In this document: piece by piece, positions 63,502-64,000 of the stretch
Layout: every line of letters begins with the position of its first letter
Numbering within the stretch: position 1 is the stretch's first letter
Assembly (NCBI GenBank): GCA_902520885.1
Contig: CABYPW010000007.1
Location: 1-64,000 of the forward strand
DNA: 64,000 nucleotides
Origin: an uncultured SAR116 cluster alpha proteobacterium
GTDB lineage: Bacteria; Pseudomonadota; Alphaproteobacteria; Puniceispirillales; Puniceispirillaceae
Reading direction: 5' to 3'
Program-made: the position numbers and the translations under genes
Notes under the pieces: generated by a model
What the model was told of the DNA's origin: nothing
The model's database searches: none
The model's input: the letters and a program-made list of their open reading frames with translations, nothing else

Positions 63502-64000
63502 TTATAGTTGAGACGAATTTAGATATTTCAAAATAGCATCTGCAATTTTTTTTGTTAACTTATCAATATACTTATTTTTGTTTAAATTGGCTTCATCTTG
63601 CTTATTTGTTAGAAAACCCATTTCTATTAAAACAGAGGGAATATCAGGTGACTTTAATACTGCAAAACCAGCAAATCGATGTCCACGCTTATCACCTCCT
63701 GGAAAAGAGCGAACTTGTTCTAATATAGCTTTTGCTAGATAGGTAGATTCATTCATCGACTCCCTTTGAAACATTCCTAGTAAGGCGTTAGCAGCTTGTG
63801 GATCTTGAGCAGCCAAATCAAGTCCCCCAAGCAAATCAGCCTTATTTTCACGCTCTGCTATTAATTCTGCCTCCTTATCTGAGGCTTTGTCTGATAAAGA
63901 GAACACAGAAATCCCGTATGCATTCGCATTTGGGGCAGCGTCTGCATGTATAGAAACAAATAAATCCGCTTGATGTTTACGTGCAATTGCAATTCTGTCT
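63502..64000 (-). CDS. N-acetylmuramoyl-L-alanine amidase (AmiC-type), N-terminus cut by window edge
   Basis: The frame is open to the right edge, so the start of the gene lies beyond 64000; the GTG at 63906 is internal. The visible 166 or so residues are the C-terminal part of Amidase_3: LFVSIHADAAPN (zinc-binding His), VFSLSDKASDKEAELIAERE, then GFAVLKSPDIPSVLIEMGFL with the catalytic Glu. It cleaves the amide bond in peptidoglycan to separate daughter cells. The neighbouring PBP1A and prfB genes are its usual companions. Confidence 0.93.
   Translation of the reverse strand, partial: DRIAIARKHQADLFVSIHADAAPNANAYGISVFSLSDKASDKEAELIAERENKADLLGGLDLAAQDPQAANALLGMFQRESMNESTYLAKAILEQVRSFPGGDKRGHRFAGFAVLKSPDIPSVLIEMGFLTNKQDEANLNKNKYIDKLTKKIADAILKYLNSSQL

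Overview
The window looks like an AT-rich chromosomal segment of an alphaproteobacterium, probably marine and aerobic. The main reasons are the oxygen-dependent cobalamin gene set (cobG, cobF, cobE, cobN), the amidase - PBP1A - prfB order at the right end, the alphaproteobacterial style of the tRNA-Met, and a FixJ-type two-component pair. The lineage is an inference; no rRNA is present. I see no phage, insertion sequence or CRISPR array.

Left third (1-24.5 kb, accessory and envelope). A giant minus-strand surface-type protein with a DUF4347-like N-terminus and long arrays of degenerate repeats fills 1-8154 and runs off the left edge; it holds two almost identical 414-bp direct repeats. Upstream of it, on the same strand, is a TPR/GT41 (OGT/SPINDLY-type) glycosyltransferase. 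A plus-strand group follows: a secreted coiled-coil protein, a sensor kinase, a FixJ-like regulator and a trypsin-like secreted protease. Next, on the minus strand, come a FecR-TPR-beta-barrel protein and a CHASE2 nucleotide cyclase in overlapping genes, then a lipoprotein hydrolase, a stand-alone cyclic-nucleotide-binding protein, and a DUF1538 membrane protein with two PII-like genes.

Middle (24.8-48.2 kb, vitamin B12). The locus has cobalt uptake (cbtB, cbtA and a His-rich protein), lower-ligand and nucleotide-loop assembly (cobS, cobT, cobU, cbiB, cobD, a phosphatase), cobQ/cobO on the minus strand, and a long plus-strand operon cobW-cobN-cobG-cobH-cobI-cobJ-(cobK antisense)-cobL-cobE-cobM-cobB-cobA-cobF plus an SDR gene. 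Together they cover most of the aerobic route from uroporphyrinogen III to adenosylcobalamin. The chelatase subunits CobS/CobT, BluB and CobR are not in the window, and I see no cobalamin riboswitch. cobK lies on the opposite strand inside the operon, and its start codon overlaps that of cobL in a single CATG.

Right end (48.3-64 kb, housekeeping). A DMT permease, tRNA-Met, a sulfur-transfer group (mnmA, ferredoxin, cysteine desulfurase, cysE), an alpha/beta hydrolase, tyrS broken by one extra A, a large AsmA-like protein, a Bcp peroxiredoxin, prfB, PBP1A and an N-acetylmuramoyl-alanine amidase cut by the right edge.
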